From Halobacillus ihumii (GTDB taxonomy: Bacteria; Bacillota; Bacilli; Bacillales; Halobacillaceae), in assembly GCF_902726645.1 (NCBI RefSeq), contig NZ_CACVAO010000001.1, forward strand, positions 3,792,636 to 3,856,635: a DNA stretch of 64,000 nt, written 5' to 3'. The translations under genes and the position numbers were made by a program. The first letter of the stretch is position 1. Every line of letters starts with the position of its first letter. Below are positions 8,358 to 16,969 of the stretch, one piece after another. Below the pieces are notes generated by a model, which did no database searches, had not been told where the DNA came from, and worked only from the letters and a program-made list of their open reading frames with translations.

Positions 8358-8900
8358 ATGGCAGAACGCATGGTAGCAAAACAAGCACCTCGCTTTGAAA
8401 TGGATGCAGTACTACCGAATAAGGAATTTGGAAAAGTTTCACTAGAAGAAAACATGAAGAACGATAAGTGGACGGTTCTATTTTTCTATCCAATGGACTT
8501 CACATTCGTGTGCCCGACAGAAATTACAGCTGTTTCTGATCGCTTCGATGAATTCGAAGATCTTGATGCAGAAGTAGTGGGTGTTTCCACAGATACAATC
8601 CACACTCACCTAGCATGGATTAACACGTCCCGTGAAGACAATGGTCTTGGCGATCTAGAGTATTCTCTAGCAGCGGATACAAATCATCAGGTTGCGAAAG
8701 ACTACGGAGTACTTATCGAAGAAGAAGGGGTTGCACTTCGCGGTCTATTCATCATCAGCCCTGAAGGCGAACTTCAGTACCAAGTGGTGAACCACAACAA
8801 CATCGGCCGTGACGTTGATGAAACACTTCGCGTCCTGCAGGCTCTTCAAACTGGTGGACTTTGCCCAGCAAACTGGAAGCCAGGTCAAGAAACTCTTTAA
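8358..8900 (+). CDS. ykuU: Typical 2-Cys peroxiredoxin YkuU
   Basis: A 180-residue AhpC/Prx1-type peroxiredoxin that reduces hydrogen peroxide and organic peroxides. The peroxidatic cysteine is Cys52 in FTFVCPTE, and the resolving cysteine is in TGGLCPANW near residue 169. The start ATG at 8358 is ten bases after GGAGGG; the in-frame ATG at 8343 lies before the ribosome binding site. The thioredoxin-like ykuV follows, probably as an electron donor, though a hairpin terminator separates the two. The promoter carries a PerR/Fur-like palindrome. Confidence 0.95.
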   Translation: MAERMVAKQAPRFEMDAVLPNKEFGKVSLEENMKNDKWTVLFFYPMDFTFVCPTEITAVSDRFDEFEDLDAEVVGVSTDTIHTHLAWINTSREDNGLGDLEYSLAADTNHQVAKDYGVLIEEEGVALRGLFIISPEGELQYQVVNHNNIGRDVDETLRVLQALQTGGLCPANWKPGQETL

Positions 8901-8918
8901 GTTGAAATAAGGTCCCAA

Positions 8919-8947
8919 AGGTCTAACTTAAGTGTTAGACCTTTTTC
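8919..8947 (+). terminator. Terminator or attenuator between ykuU and ykuV
   Basis: AGGTCTAAC (8919-8927) pairs with GTTAGACCT (8934-8942) and runs into TTTT. It probably lowers ykuV expression relative to ykuU. Confidence 0.75.
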
Positions 8948-8976
8948 GATAAAAGTATAGATAGGAGGAAGAACAA

Positions 8977-9429
8977 ATGCGTTTAAGAACACCAATGCCT
9001 GATCTTCCTGAAGCAACAGAGTGGTTTAACAGTGATGCTCTTTCTAAGGAAGACTTGACAGGTGATAAACCGACATTGATTCACTTCTGGTCTGTTAGCT
9101 GCGGACTATGTAAAGAAGCAATGCCTAATGTGAATGAATTTAGAGATGAATACAGTGATGATTTAAATGTGGTAGCTGTTCATATGCCTCGTTCTGAGAA
9201 AGATTTAGATCTTGAACAGATTAAAGAGGTCGCTGAAGAACATGGCATCACGCAGCCGATCTACGTGGATAATCAACACGCCTTAACAGATGCTTTCGAG
9301 AATCAATATGTACCAGCTTATTACGTGTTTGATGAAGAAGGTAACTTGAGACACTTTCAAGCAGGCGGTGGCGGCATGAAAATGCTCCGCAAGCGTGTGA
9401 ATCGTGTACTTGGCGTCAATCAGAAATAA
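8977..9429 (+). CDS. ykuV: Thioredoxin-like thiol:disulfide oxidoreductase YkuV
   Basis: A 150-residue thioredoxin-fold protein with no signal peptide. The active site is Cys42-Gly-Leu-Cys45 (WSVSCGLCKE); the sequence downstream (NVVAVHMPRSE, YVPAYYVFDE, HFQAGG) follows the B. subtilis YkuV family closely. YkuV is a cytosolic disulfide reductase. The x-x pair of its CxxC differs from classical thioredoxin CGPC and so its redox potential should differ. An AGGAGG site precedes the ATG by eight bases. It is co-directional with the peroxiredoxin gene. Confidence 0.9.
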   Translation: MRLRTPMPDLPEATEWFNSDALSKEDLTGDKPTLIHFWSVSCGLCKEAMPNVNEFRDEYSDDLNVVAVHMPRSEKDLDLEQIKEVAEEHGITQPIYVDNQHALTDAFENQYVPAYYVFDEEGNLRHFQAGGGGMKMLRKRVNRVLGVNQK

Positions 9430-9439
9430 CTGTCATAAT

Positions 9440-9479
9440 GAGCAATTCCCTTCGTAAAATGGGGGAGTTGCTTTTTTTT
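9440..9479 (+). terminator. Terminator of ykuV
   Basis: AGCAATTCCC (9441-9450) pairs imperfectly with GGGGGAGTTGCT ending at 9472, followed by eight T. Confidence 0.8.
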
Positions 9480-9493
9480 ATTGAGTTCTAAGT

Positions 9494-9702
9494 GGGTACG
9501 GTTTGGCCCGAGCGCACGTGAGCTCTTCCCCAAGTGAGTGCTATTCGGCCCAAACGCACGTGAGCTCTTCCCCAAGTGAGTGCTATTCGGCCAAACGCAC
9601 GTGAGCTCTCCCCCAAGTGAGCGCGATTATGCCCAAACGCTCATGTAATCTCCCTCAAGCAAGTGAGATTCAGCCTAAACAAACATCACTCTTCCAGCTG
9701 GA
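9494..9702. repeat. Array A of degenerate 21-bp tandem repeats
   Basis: About ten head-to-tail units of 21 bp (one is 20 bp) fill most of the ykuV-yknU gap. Two types alternate, giving a 42-bp higher-order period: type 1 with core ATTCGGCCCAAACG (9536-9556, 9578-9597, 9619-9639) and type 2 with core CTCTTCCCCAAGT (9515-9535, 9557-9577, 9598-9618). The outer units are more degenerate. There are no unique spacers, so this is not CRISPR. Units with the same period and a related core occur at 17064-17168 and 33780-33926. Function unknown. Confidence 0.85.
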
Positions 9703-9809
9703 CAAAAAAATAAATTTGAAGAAATTTTCAAAAATTATCTCAAATAGGTGGAAATTTATTTCGATTGCCGATATATTATTAATTACGTAAAAAGAAAGGG
9801 AGGGACATT

Positions 9810-11564
9810 ATGGAAACATTTAAAAAATTAAAGCAATTTTATTGGCCGTTTAAATCCTTCTTTTTATGGTCATTATTTGCCCTTCTATTTGTCACTGGTA
9901 TAACCGTTGTTTACCCAATTGTACTGCAAATTACAATTGATGAAGTGGTACGAGGAGAAAGGTACAATCTTATCCCGTATATCGGGGCTGCTTTTATTTT
10001 ACTAATGATTGTAAAAGGGGTCGCGACATACTTTCATCAGTACCTTGGTGATTACTTCGGGATCCGGTCCGTTTATACGATGCGTGATGAACTTTATAAA
10101 AAATTGCAGAGATTGTCGTTTAAATACTATGACAACGCGAAGACAGGTGACATCATGTCACGGTTAACAGCAGACGTAGAAGGATTTCGATTCTTTCTAT
10201 CGGTCGGATTTTCCGAGCTTATCCGCATTGTGTTATTGATTTTAATCAGTCTAACTGTCATGTTTTATTACTCTGTTCCACTGGCTTTGGTCACGATGGC
10301 TGCCATGCCGTTCCTGACGGTGGTAGTGTTTAAGTTTGATAAGCAAGTCCACCCCGCTTTTCGTAAAATTAGAAAGTCATTTGGTAAGCTCAACACACGT
10401 GTTCAGGAAAACATTAGTGGTATGAATACGGTGAAATCGCTATCGAGAGAAGAGTTCGAAGTGGGACGTTTCTTAAACCGCAGCGATGATTATCGGAAGA
10501 AATACATTGATACGTCTAACATCTGGTCTCGTTACTTTCCGCTTATGGAATTTATCGGCAACGTGAGTGTTGTGGCGCTGCTGGCCTATGGCGGCTATCT
10601 CGTCGTTAATGGAGCCTTGCAATTAGGGGAGCTTGTCGCTTTCTTCAGCCTGGTTTGGTATATTTTAGGGCCGTTAATGAATTTTGGCTTCGTCATTAAC
10701 CTTTTTTCTCAATCAAAAGCCTCTGGAGAACGTTTGCTCGAGATTTTAGAAGCGAAGGAAGACATTACAGAGAGAGATCAACCTCTTGTACTCGATCGAT
10801 TAAAGGGACATGTGACGTTCGATGATGTCACTCTTACGTACACTGAAGATGATGATTCGGCTTTGAAAAATATTAGCTTCGATGCCCCTCCAGGTAAGAC
10901 AATCGGACTTATTGGGGCAACTGGTTCAGGGAAAACGAGCATTACCCAGTTGATTACTCGCTTTTATGAACCGGAACAGGGAAGCGTACTAGTTGATGGA
11001 AAACCAGTCGCTGATTATGGATTAAAAACGCTACGCAAAAATATCGGTTTCGTTTTGCAAGAATCATTCTTATTTTCTACTTCCATTAAGGAAAACATAT
11101 CATACGGTAACCCTGATGCGACCCTCGAGGACGTAATCGCTGCAGCTAAAAGGGCGCAGGCCCATGAGTTTATTATGGATATGCCAGAAGGGTATGACAC
11201 CTTGCTTGGTGAAAGAGGAATGGGCTTATCCGGCGGTCAGAAACAGCGGATTGCCATTGCCCGGGCAATATTAATCGATCCTGCCATTCTCGTCCTTGAT
11301 GATGCGACCTCGGCCGTTGATATGGAAACAGAATTTAAGATTCAACAAGCATTGCGTGAGGTGATGGAAGGCCGCACGACATTCATCATTGCACATCGAA
11401 TCTCCTCGCTGAAACATGCTGATGAAATCATCGTGCTGGAAGACGGCTTCGTCAAAGAACGCGGCGTTCACGAGGACCTCCTCCTTAATGGCGGACCATA
11501 TCAACGAATTTACGATATTCAGTATCAAGATAAAGAGAGAATCTTAAATTCATCCATTTCATAG
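9810..11564 (+). CDS. yknU: ABC exporter subunit, YknU type (degenerate catalytic site)
   Basis: A 584-residue half-transporter: six membrane segments (about residues 15-300) fused to an ATP-binding domain. Walker A is GATGSGKT near residue 368, the signature is LSGGQ near 475 and the Walker B region reads ILVLDDATSAVD, with Asp where the catalytic Glu normally sits. Such a substitution is typical of the non-canonical half of heterodimeric exporters (compare BmrC/BmrD). Gene yknV, with an intact Glu, follows 58 bp downstream. Substrate unknown. Confidence 0.85.
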   Translation: METFKKLKQFYWPFKSFFLWSLFALLFVTGITVVYPIVLQITIDEVVRGERYNLIPYIGAAFILLMIVKGVATYFHQYLGDYFGIRSVYTMRDELYKKLQRLSFKYYDNAKTGDIMSRLTADVEGFRFFLSVGFSELIRIVLLILISLTVMFYYSVPLALVTMAAMPFLTVVVFKFDKQVHPAFRKIRKSFGKLNTRVQENISGMNTVKSLSREEFEVGRFLNRSDDYRKKYIDTSNIWSRYFPLMEFIGNVSVVALLAYGGYLVVNGALQLGELVAFFSLVWYILGPLMNFGFVINLFSQSKASGERLLEILEAKEDITERDQPLVLDRLKGHVTFDDVTLTYTEDDDSALKNISFDAPPGKTIGLIGATGSGKTSITQLITRFYEPEQGSVLVDGKPVADYGLKTLRKNIGFVLQESFLFSTSIKENISYGNPDATLEDVIAAAKRAQAHEFIMDMPEGYDTLLGERGMGLSGGQKQRIAIARAILIDPAILVLDDATSAVDMETEFKIQQALREVMEGRTTFIIAHRISSLKHADEIIVLEDGFVKERGVHEDLLLNGGPYQRIYDIQYQDKERILNSSIS

Positions 11565-11622
11565 TCTTCTTTCTAGAATGTAAAGATCTGTACTGTAATA
11601 CTTTTCAAAAGGAGGGGAAAGC

Positions 11623-13455
11623 ATGGCTCGCAAACCCAAGCATAGACCTGAAACGAATAAACATTTAAACCGGTTTAAATACACCCAAGACCAGGCGATT
11701 GAAAAACCGTTCAACTGGACGCAAATGCTTCGTTTACTCTCGTATGTTAAGCCGTACACAAGGCGTCTGCTGCCGATCTCGATTATAGCGATGTTAATTT
11801 CGACGATTGTACGGCTAGTGGTTCCTATTTTAATTGGTAAAGTCGCGATCGATATTGCAATTGCAGAAAACAATGTAAATTTACTTATTCAACTCGTAGT
11901 CGGCATTGCCATTATGTACCTGCTAAGTTATATCGGTAATGCGTTACGAATTAAATATGTTAATATTTTGGGGCAAAATGTGATTTATGACTTGCGCCAG
12001 CACTTATTTTCGCATGTGCAGCGTCTTTCTCATAAGTTTTTTGACTCTAGATCAGCTGGTTCGATTCTTGTACGGATTATGAATGATATTAATTCCTTAC
12101 AAGAGCTTTTTACCAATGGGATTATTAATCTTTTAATGGATGTTGTCATGTTGACAGGAATTATCGTCATCCTGTTTGCACTGAGTCCGAAGCTTGCCCT
12201 TGCGATACTAGTGATCATGCCAATCATGTTCTATATTTCAACGAAGCTGCGGCGGAATATTCGCCGCTCATGGCAGCAGGTCCGTATTCAACAATCGAGG
12301 CTGAACTCCCATTTAAATGAAAGTCTTCAAGGCGTGCGGATTACACAATCCTTTTCACAGGAAAATGAAAATGCCGAATACTTCAATGGAGTCAACACTG
12401 ACAATTTTCAGTCATGGAATACCGCAACACGAAAAAGTGCGATGTTCCGCCCGTTCGTAGAAATGAGTAATGCAGTTGGAACGGTCATCCTCGTGGCATA
12501 CGGGGCACACCTTATTTTACAAGGCGACATTGAAATTGGAACATTCGTATCGTTCGCTTTTTTCCTAGGTATGTTCTGGGAGCCGATTTCCCGTCTTGGC
12601 CAGATGTATAACCAGCTTCTGATGGCGATGGCTGCCTCAGAGCGCATTTTCGAATTTCTCGATGAACAGCCAAATGTACAGGAGAAACAAAATGCCCACG
12701 AGCTTACGGATATGAAGGGGCACATCGAATTTGATCACGTTCAATTTGCCTATGATGAAAAGCGAATCGCCTTGCATGATATTTCGCTTGAGATGAAACA
12801 GGGAGAAACGGTAGCCTTAGTCGGGCATACAGGGTCGGGCAAATCAACGATTGCTAACTTGATCAGCCGTTTTTACGACCCTACTAAAGGGGCTGTGAAG
12901 ATCGATGGAACGGACTTGCGCGATGCCACTATTGATAGTGTCCGCCAGCAGATCAGTGTTGTTCTGCAAGACACATTTATTTTCTCTGGTACGATCATGG
13001 AAAATATTCGATTTGGCCGCCCAACCGCTTCTGATCAAGAGGTGATGGATGCAGCTAAAGTTGTTGGAGCAGATGATTTCATCCAGCGCTTGAGTGATGG
13101 ATATGCAACAGAAGTAGAGGAACGCGGCAATATTTTATCAGCCGGTGAACGGCAGCTGCTGTCCTTCGCGAGGGCTCTTCTTGCCAATCCGAAAATCTTG
13201 ATTCTTGATGAAGCGACTGCAAGTATTGATACGGAAACCGAAATGAAAATCCAGCAAGCCTTGCAACGATTGTTGAAAGGCAGAACTGCTATTATCATTG
13301 CTCACAGACTGTCGACGATTCGGGAAGCGGATACGATTTATGTGCTCGAACATGGTAAGATTCTTGAGCATGGGTCCCATGATCAATTAATGGATCAAAA
13401 AGGCGAGTACTTTGAATTAGTGAAAGCACAGTTTCAAATGCTTGACGCCATCTGA
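11623..13455 (+). CDS. yknV: ABC exporter subunit, YknV type (catalytic half)
   Basis: A 610-residue half-transporter with six membrane segments (about residues 50-340) and an ATPase domain. Walker A is GHTGSGKS near residue 400, the signature is LSAGERQ and Walker B is ILILDEATASID with the catalytic Glu present. It has a hydrophilic N-terminal extension of about 35 residues compared with YknU. It should pair with YknU as a heterodimeric exporter of the YknUV/BmrCD kind. An AAGGAGGGG site precedes ATG 11623, and a strong terminator follows. Confidence 0.87.
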   Translation: MARKPKHRPETNKHLNRFKYTQDQAIEKPFNWTQMLRLLSYVKPYTRRLLPISIIAMLISTIVRLVVPILIGKVAIDIAIAENNVNLLIQLVVGIAIMYLLSYIGNALRIKYVNILGQNVIYDLRQHLFSHVQRLSHKFFDSRSAGSILVRIMNDINSLQELFTNGIINLLMDVVMLTGIIVILFALSPKLALAILVIMPIMFYISTKLRRNIRRSWQQVRIQQSRLNSHLNESLQGVRITQSFSQENENAEYFNGVNTDNFQSWNTATRKSAMFRPFVEMSNAVGTVILVAYGAHLILQGDIEIGTFVSFAFFLGMFWEPISRLGQMYNQLLMAMAASERIFEFLDEQPNVQEKQNAHELTDMKGHIEFDHVQFAYDEKRIALHDISLEMKQGETVALVGHTGSGKSTIANLISRFYDPTKGAVKIDGTDLRDATIDSVRQQISVVLQDTFIFSGTIMENIRFGRPTASDQEVMDAAKVVGADDFIQRLSDGYATEVEERGNILSAGERQLLSFARALLANPKILILDEATASIDTETEMKIQQALQRLLKGRTAIIIAHRLSTIREADTIYVLEHGKILEHGSHDQLMDQKGEYFELVKAQFQMLDAI

Positions 13456-13479
13456 TTTTGTTAAGGTAGACAGCTATTT

Positions 13480-13513
13480 CCCATCACAGCCAAGCGGCCG
13501 TGATGGGTTTTTT
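13480..13513 (+). terminator. Terminator of yknUV
   Basis: CCCATCAC (13480-13487) pairs with GTGATGGG (13500-13507), with an inner GGCC pairing, followed by TTTTTT. Confidence 0.85.
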
Positions 13514-13545
13514 GTGCTTCACTCATAAATCTTCGTCGATTAGGA

Positions 13546-13574
13546 TTGACTGAGCCACAATAGGGTAATGTATA
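13546..13574 (+). promoter_or_regulatory. Candidate promoter upstream of the bd-type oxidase
   Basis: TTGACT at 13546-13551 with TGTATA 17 bp on (or TATAGG at 19 bp). A second -10-like TATAAT is at 13692-13697 but has no good -35. Confidence 0.4.
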
Positions 13575-13632
13575 GGAGAATACGTCTACATAAAAGGAAT
13601 TATTTTATGAAGGATTTTTAGAAAAGGAAAGT

Positions 13633-13650
13633 TTGTGAAGTTCGTCACAA
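13633..13650 (+). promoter_or_regulatory. Rex operator upstream of the bd-type oxidase genes
   Basis: An 18-bp palindrome of the form TTGTGA-N6-TCACAA matches the Rex box. Rex is the NADH/NAD+-sensing repressor of cydABCD, ldh and similar genes. The site lies about 100 bp before the first gene, downstream of one candidate promoter. Confidence 0.8.
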
Positions 13651-13749
13651 AATCTTCATCAACCATCTACACAGGAACCGTTTGCACGATTTATAATTAA
13701 AGTAAGAATAAGTAACATTCACATTATTTTCGTTAGGGGGAAATCGCAT

Positions 13750-15102
13750 ATGTTCTTTGAAGACAGCGTCCTGATGAGCCGGCTGCTTACCTTCCTAACC
13801 CTCGGATTTCATGTCATCTTTGCAACTGTTGGTGTTGGGATTCCGATCATGATTTCGATCGCTGAGGGGATCGGTATCAAGAAGAAAGATCCGCATTACA
13901 CCTTATTAGCGAGGCGGTGGACAAGAGGATTGACCATCACGGTAGCTGTTGGTGTCGTGACTGGAACGGCGATCGGTTTGCAGCTTTCCTTGTTATGGCC
14001 CAGTTTTATGAAACTAGCGGGAAATGTAATCAGTCTTCCATTATTTATGGAAGTTTTCGCCTTTTTCTTTGAAGCTATTTTTCTTGGGGCTTATTTATAT
14101 ACGTGGGATCGTTTTAAGAATCCGATTTATCACTGGCTGCTGTCGATCCCAGTCGTCATCGGGTCTACTTTATCTGCCTTCTTTATTACAACCGTCAATG
14201 CGTTTATGAATGCCCCGCAGGGATTTGAAACGGAAGGAGACAAGCTGATCGCTGTCGATCCGTTTGCGGCGATGTTCAACCCGGCCACACCGACGAAAGT
14301 AGCTCATGTGATCAGCTCGTCTTATTTAACGTCAGCTGCTATTTTAGCTACGATTGCTGCGTTTATTATGCTCGTTCGGAAAAGTACGATTTATCATAAA
14401 AAAGCGTTAAAACTAACCGTTGCGGCTACATTTATTTTCGCTGTTGCGACAGCCGTGGCTGGAGATTCGTCTGCTAAATACCTTGCCGAATACCAGCCGG
14501 AAAAACTGGCGGCCGGCGAGTGGCATTTTGAAACAGAGAAGAATGCCGATCTTATTATATTTGGTACGTTAAATGAAAATAATGAAGTGGAGAATGCGAT
14601 CCGTATTCCCGGGGCTTTGAGCTTTCTGGCGCATGGAGATTTTAATGCTCCTGTGGAAGGATTGAATGAAACACCGGAAGATGAGCGGCCGCCGCTTTGG
14701 ATTCATTACATGTTCGACTTTATGGTAATGATTGGGTTCTATTTAGTCGGCATCTCATTTCTATTCTTGATTTTCTGGAAAATGAAACGCTGGAATGAGT
14801 ATAATAGGTGGCTACTAACAGGTCTTGCTGCCGTAGGGCCGTTAGCGATGCTCGCTATAGAGTTTGGCTGGATCTTTGCTGAAGTCGGACGCCAGCCGTG
14901 GATTTTACGAGGATTTATGACCGTGGCTGAAGGGGCCACCACTTCACCGCACGTAGGCTTAATGTTTTTACTATTTCTAGGGCTGTATATCGTCTTAGGT
15001 ACGGGGTGTTTAGTTGTTCTCAGGAAAATATTTAAGAACAATCCAGCAGAACTTGAATTGGAAAGTCGCTACCCTCATGTAAAGGAGAGTGACAAGGAAT
15101 GA
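13750..15102 (+). CDS. ythA: bd-type quinol oxidase subunit I
   Basis: A 450-residue CydA-family subunit with about nine membrane segments. Visible marks are the N-terminal LGFHVIFATVG helix with the heme-ligand His, the SAFFITTVNAFMNAPQGF stretch and the GRQPW motif near residue 390. It carries the hemes and the quinol site of a proton-non-pumping oxidase. Its length and short Q-loop resemble the YthA branch as much as classical CydA, so cydA is an alternative name. It overlaps subunit II by four bases (ATGA). A Rex box upstream suggests induction when NADH accumulates under low oxygen. Confidence 0.88.
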   Translation: MFFEDSVLMSRLLTFLTLGFHVIFATVGVGIPIMISIAEGIGIKKKDPHYTLLARRWTRGLTITVAVGVVTGTAIGLQLSLLWPSFMKLAGNVISLPLFMEVFAFFFEAIFLGAYLYTWDRFKNPIYHWLLSIPVVIGSTLSAFFITTVNAFMNAPQGFETEGDKLIAVDPFAAMFNPATPTKVAHVISSSYLTSAAILATIAAFIMLVRKSTIYHKKALKLTVAATFIFAVATAVAGDSSAKYLAEYQPEKLAAGEWHFETEKNADLIIFGTLNENNEVENAIRIPGALSFLAHGDFNAPVEGLNETPEDERPPLWIHYMFDFMVMIGFYLVGISFLFLIFWKMKRWNEYNRWLLTGLAAVGPLAMLAIEFGWIFAEVGRQPWILRGFMTVAEGATTSPHVGLMFLLFLGLYIVLGTGCLVVLRKIFKNNPAELELESRYPHVKESDKE

Positions 15103-16112
15103 GCTATGAATATATTGGAATCACAGTTCTTTGGTTGTTCTTATACGGATACTTGATTGTTGCTTCAATCGATTTCGGAGCTGGATTTTTTGCTTATTAT
15201 GCTAAACTGACGAAGCAGGATCATATTATAAATAAACTGATTTCAAGGTACCTTTCGCCCGTCTGGGAAGTGACCAACGTCTTCTTCGTCTTTTTCTTCG
15301 TCGGTCTTGTCGGGTTCTTCCCGGACACCGCTTATTACTTTGGTCAATCCCTGCTCGTGCCGGGCAGTATTGCGATCGTCCTGCTTGCGATCCGGGGTTC
15401 CTTCTATGCGTTTGAAAGTTACGGGTCAAAAGATAACCACGTGTATATGTTTCTATATGGTGCCACAGGGTTATTAATTCCCGCTTCGCTGGCTACAGCG
15501 ATGACCATCTCAGAAGGCGGGTTTATTGAGGAAACAGCCAATGGGGTTCACCTGATGATTGGCAAATTGCTGACCAGTCCGTACTCCTGGAGTGTCGTTC
15601 TGCTAGCGATTGTATCGGTTTTATATATAAGTTCGACATTTCTTACCTATTATGCACACCGTGCGGATGACGAGCCAGCACTGGACATCGTTCGCAAATA
15701 CGCCTTGTTCTGGAGTTCGCCGACCATTATTGCCAGCTTAACGACCTTCATCGCGCTGAGTCAGCATAACTTTGACCATTTTCAAAAAGCGATTGAGCTT
15801 TGGTGGGTATTTGGGCTTTCGGTCGCCTTCTTTATGATCGGCTTATTTCTCATCTATCAAGGGAAATATTACGGATGGGCTTTCATTGCCGTCATGTTCC
15901 AGTTTTTCTTTGCCTTCTTCGGTTATGGGGCCTCCCATTTACCTTATATTATCAAGCCGTTTGTAACGATTACGAGCGGTGCTACGAATGAAACGATGGG
16001 CATCACCTTGATTATTGCTTTTATAGGCGGACTGTTGTTGTTAGTCCCATCACTAATCATGCTCATGCGCATGTTTTTATTCGATGCAGATTATGTTCAG
16101 GGGAAAAAATAG
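15099..16112 (+). CDS. ythB: bd-type quinol oxidase subunit II
   Basis: A 337-residue CydB-family membrane protein with about eight to nine segments, starting at the ATG that overlaps the stop of subunit I. Early sequence (W-x-F-L-x-G-Y-L with ASIDFGAGF) and PVWEVTNVFFVFFFVG match the subunit II fold. It stabilises the heme-bearing subunit. No cydC/cydD transporter genes follow, as in ythAB loci, whereas classical Bacillus cydAB is followed by cydCD. This supports the YthB assignment. Confidence 0.87.
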   Translation: MSYEYIGITVLWLFLYGYLIVASIDFGAGFFAYYAKLTKQDHIINKLISRYLSPVWEVTNVFFVFFFVGLVGFFPDTAYYFGQSLLVPGSIAIVLLAIRGSFYAFESYGSKDNHVYMFLYGATGLLIPASLATAMTISEGGFIEETANGVHLMIGKLLTSPYSWSVVLLAIVSVLYISSTFLTYYAHRADDEPALDIVRKYALFWSSPTIIASLTTFIALSQHNFDHFQKAIELWWVFGLSVAFFMIGLFLIYQGKYYGWAFIAVMFQFFFAFFGYGASHLPYIIKPFVTITSGATNETMGITLIIAFIGGLLLLVPSLIMLMRMFLFDADYVQGKK

Positions 16113-16216
16113 CATCTGGAAGGATCGTTTTTACATCGAAAAGAATTCGCTCTGTTCTTATCGATAAATTATGATAAAATATGGATACATTGAACTGAAA
16201 AGTTGGAGGATGAAGA

Positions 16217-16885
16217 ATGAAAAAGGACTATGCAGTCGTAGGGCTGGGCCGCTTCGGCGGCAGTATCTGCCGTGAACTCAATAATGAAGGCATGGAAGTA
16301 TTAGCCCTGGACTTGGATGAAGATAAAGTAAATGAGTATAGAGATATTGCTGCACATGCTGTTATAGCAGACTCGACAGATGAAAGTGTTTTAAAAGAAC
16401 TCGGATTAGGTAACTTTGACCACGTGATTGTTGCGATTGGTGACAACATTTTATCCAGTATTCTAACGACGGTGATTCTTAAGGAACTAGGAATTGCCAC
16501 TGTTACTGTCAAAGCACAAAATGATTATCATGAGAAAATTTTACGAAAAATAGGGGCGGACCATGTGGTTCATCCTGAACGTGATATGGGTAAAAGAATT
16601 GCCCATAACATCATCTCCAATAACATTCTTGATTACATTGAATTATCAGATGACCACAGTGTCGTAGAGGTAAAAGCTGGCGAAAGAATGAGTGGACAAA
16701 CACTCGTTGACCTCGATATCCGCGCTGAATACGGCTGTAACGTTGTAGCAATCAAACGTGACAAAGACGTGATCGTTTCGCCAATGGCTACTGAGGAAAT
16801 CCAGCATAGAGATGTATTAATTGTTATTGGTGCCGATAAGGATATCAGCCGATTTGAGAAAAATTTAGTTGTAGAAGATGAATGA
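16217..16885 (+). CDS. ktrC: Potassium channel gating protein KtrC
   Basis: A 222-residue cytosolic regulator with an N-terminal RCK_N Rossmann domain (GLGRFGGS at residues 9-16; conserved Asp residues in LDLDED) and a C-terminal RCK_C domain. It forms an octameric ring that binds ATP/ADP and gates KtrB- or KtrD-type potassium/sodium channels; in B. subtilis RCK_C of KtrC binds c-di-AMP. No channel gene is adjacent, as in B. subtilis ykqB. No ydaO-type riboswitch is present in the 100-bp leader. Confidence 0.9.
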   Translation: MKKDYAVVGLGRFGGSICRELNNEGMEVLALDLDEDKVNEYRDIAAHAVIADSTDESVLKELGLGNFDHVIVAIGDNILSSILTTVILKELGIATVTVKAQNDYHEKILRKIGADHVVHPERDMGKRIAHNIISNNILDYIELSDDHSVVEVKAGERMSGQTLVDLDIRAEYGCNVVAIKRDKDVIVSPMATEEIQHRDVLIVIGADKDISRFEKNLVVEDE

Positions 16886-16925
16886 GGGAATCTGCTTCAA
16901 ATAACGTAGAGAAATAAGCATGAGG

Positions 16926-16969
16926 AAATCGAGTATGAATTCGCACAGATTTTATACTCGATTTTTTTA
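16926..16969 (+). terminator. Terminator of ktrC
   Basis: AATCGAGTAT (16927-16936) pairs with ATACTCGATT (16954-16963), followed by a run of T. Confidence 0.8.

Noticed and set aside
9494..9702. CRISPR array
   Set aside because: Units are contiguous 21-bp tandem repeats without unique spacers, and there are no cas genes.
16113..16216. c-di-AMP (ydaO-type) riboswitch before ktrC
   Set aside because: The leader is only about 100 bp and shows none of the expected paired elements.
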